A stretch of DNA of 5,811 nt from an uncultured Clostridia bacterium. GTDB taxonomy: Bacteria; Bacillota; Clostridia; Oscillospirales; Ruminococcaceae. Shown piece by piece: positions 5,492-5,811 of this stretch. The translations under genes were made by a program, and so were the position numbers. Within the stretch, counting starts at the first letter, position 1. The number at the start of each line of letters is the position of its first letter. A model generated the notes under the pieces. That model was given only the letters and a program-made list of their open reading frames with translations, made no database searches and was not told the origin of the DNA. The stretch spans positions 1-5,811 of the forward strand of contig CANQKG010000098.1 in the NCBI GenBank assembly GCA_947624425.1, read 5' to 3'.

Positions 5492-5811
5492 CTAACCGCG
5501 GTAGGGCGCCAAAAACTGCGATTCGATCTGATCCGATACCAGCGACTGGATATAGGAAAGCGAAAAGCTGCTGTTTCGCGCCCGCACGCCGTGACGGGAC
5601 GCCAGCTCATCGGTATACTCGCTCAGCGGATAGAGCCGGATATCGGAGTAACCGCTGTCATAATGGGTGACGGTCGGGATCAGGTTTGCATAGCTGACCG
5701 TCGCCTTTTCCTCGGCGGGATCGTAGGTGATATCGAAGTCCATCAGTCCGCCGATCAGATTGGGCGCGTTGCTCTGCGCCGAGATGAAGTTGCCGAGGCA
5801 GTAGATCACCA
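5492..5811 (-). CDS. CapA family (poly-gamma-glutamate synthesis type) phosphoesterase, C-terminal part
   Basis: The frame is open at the right edge; 106 complete codons are seen before a TAG stop. The visible start reads VIYCLGNFISAQSN, which matches the conserved (I/V)YSLGNF..gQ strand-turn near the end of the CapA/PGA_cap metallophosphoesterase-like domain; Asn and Phe of GNF are kept while the usual Ser is Cys. What follows, including GGLMDFDITYD and SYANLIPTVTHY, is the common C-terminal extension of bacterial CapA-like proteins, where a strand carries (V)xxxPxxVxxY. Members sit at the cell envelope, some in poly-gamma-glutamate capsule export, but most clostridial copies have no shown function and no cap operon partners are visible here. 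The metal-binding residues are outside the window. No good terminator follows; the yceD promoter begins only 28 bases after the stop. Confidence 0.8.
   Translation of the reverse strand, partial: VIYCLGNFISAQSNAPNLIGGLMDFDITYDPAEEKATVSYANLIPTVTHYDSGYSDIRLYPLSEYTDELASRHGVRARNSSFSLSYIQSLVSDQIESQFLAPYRG

Overview
The window looks like ordinary chromosomal housekeeping DNA from a Gram-positive, clostridia-like bacterium (Bacillota; an Oscillospirales/Ruminococcaceae-type organism is my best guess). The grounds are strong AGGAGG-type ribosome binding sites, consensus sigma-A promoters, GC-rich coding sequence with AT-rich gaps, and the neighbourhood of a DUF512 radical SAM gene with der. The taxonomic guess rests on gene order and protein flavour only. 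All eight genes lie on the minus strand, so transcription runs from right to left. No RNA genes, mobile elements or CRISPR arrays were seen.

Layout in the direction of transcription: the 3' end of a CapA-like (poly-gamma-glutamate synthesis type) phosphoesterase gene (5811-5492); a consensus promoter (5463-5434) followed by yceD/DUF177 (5405-4896) and rpmF, ribosomal protein L32 (4881-4699); an intrinsic terminator (4688-4656); a tight four-gene run of a PDZ-radical SAM-DUF512 protein (4631-3327), der/engA (3326-1989), plsY (1976-1329) and gpsA (1326-319), with gaps of 0, 12 and 2 bases; then a 172-base gap carrying a near-consensus extended -10 promoter (218-190) that drives gdhA, of which only the first 48 codons are in the window (146-1).

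How the genes fit together: YceD, L32 and Der belong to 50S ribosomal subunit synthesis or assembly. GpsA makes sn-glycerol-3-phosphate and PlsY acylates it, which are the first steps of phospholipid synthesis. The cluster therefore joins ribosome production to membrane lipid initiation, as the yceD-rpmF-plsX arrangement does in other bacteria, but here through plsY-gpsA. The least understood member is the DUF512 radical SAM protein, whose stop codon abuts the der start codon. No wholly new system is evident. The points most worth a second look are that protein's coupling to der, the terminator that leaves almost no room for a separate promoter for the der operon, and a shortened glycine loop in GpsA.
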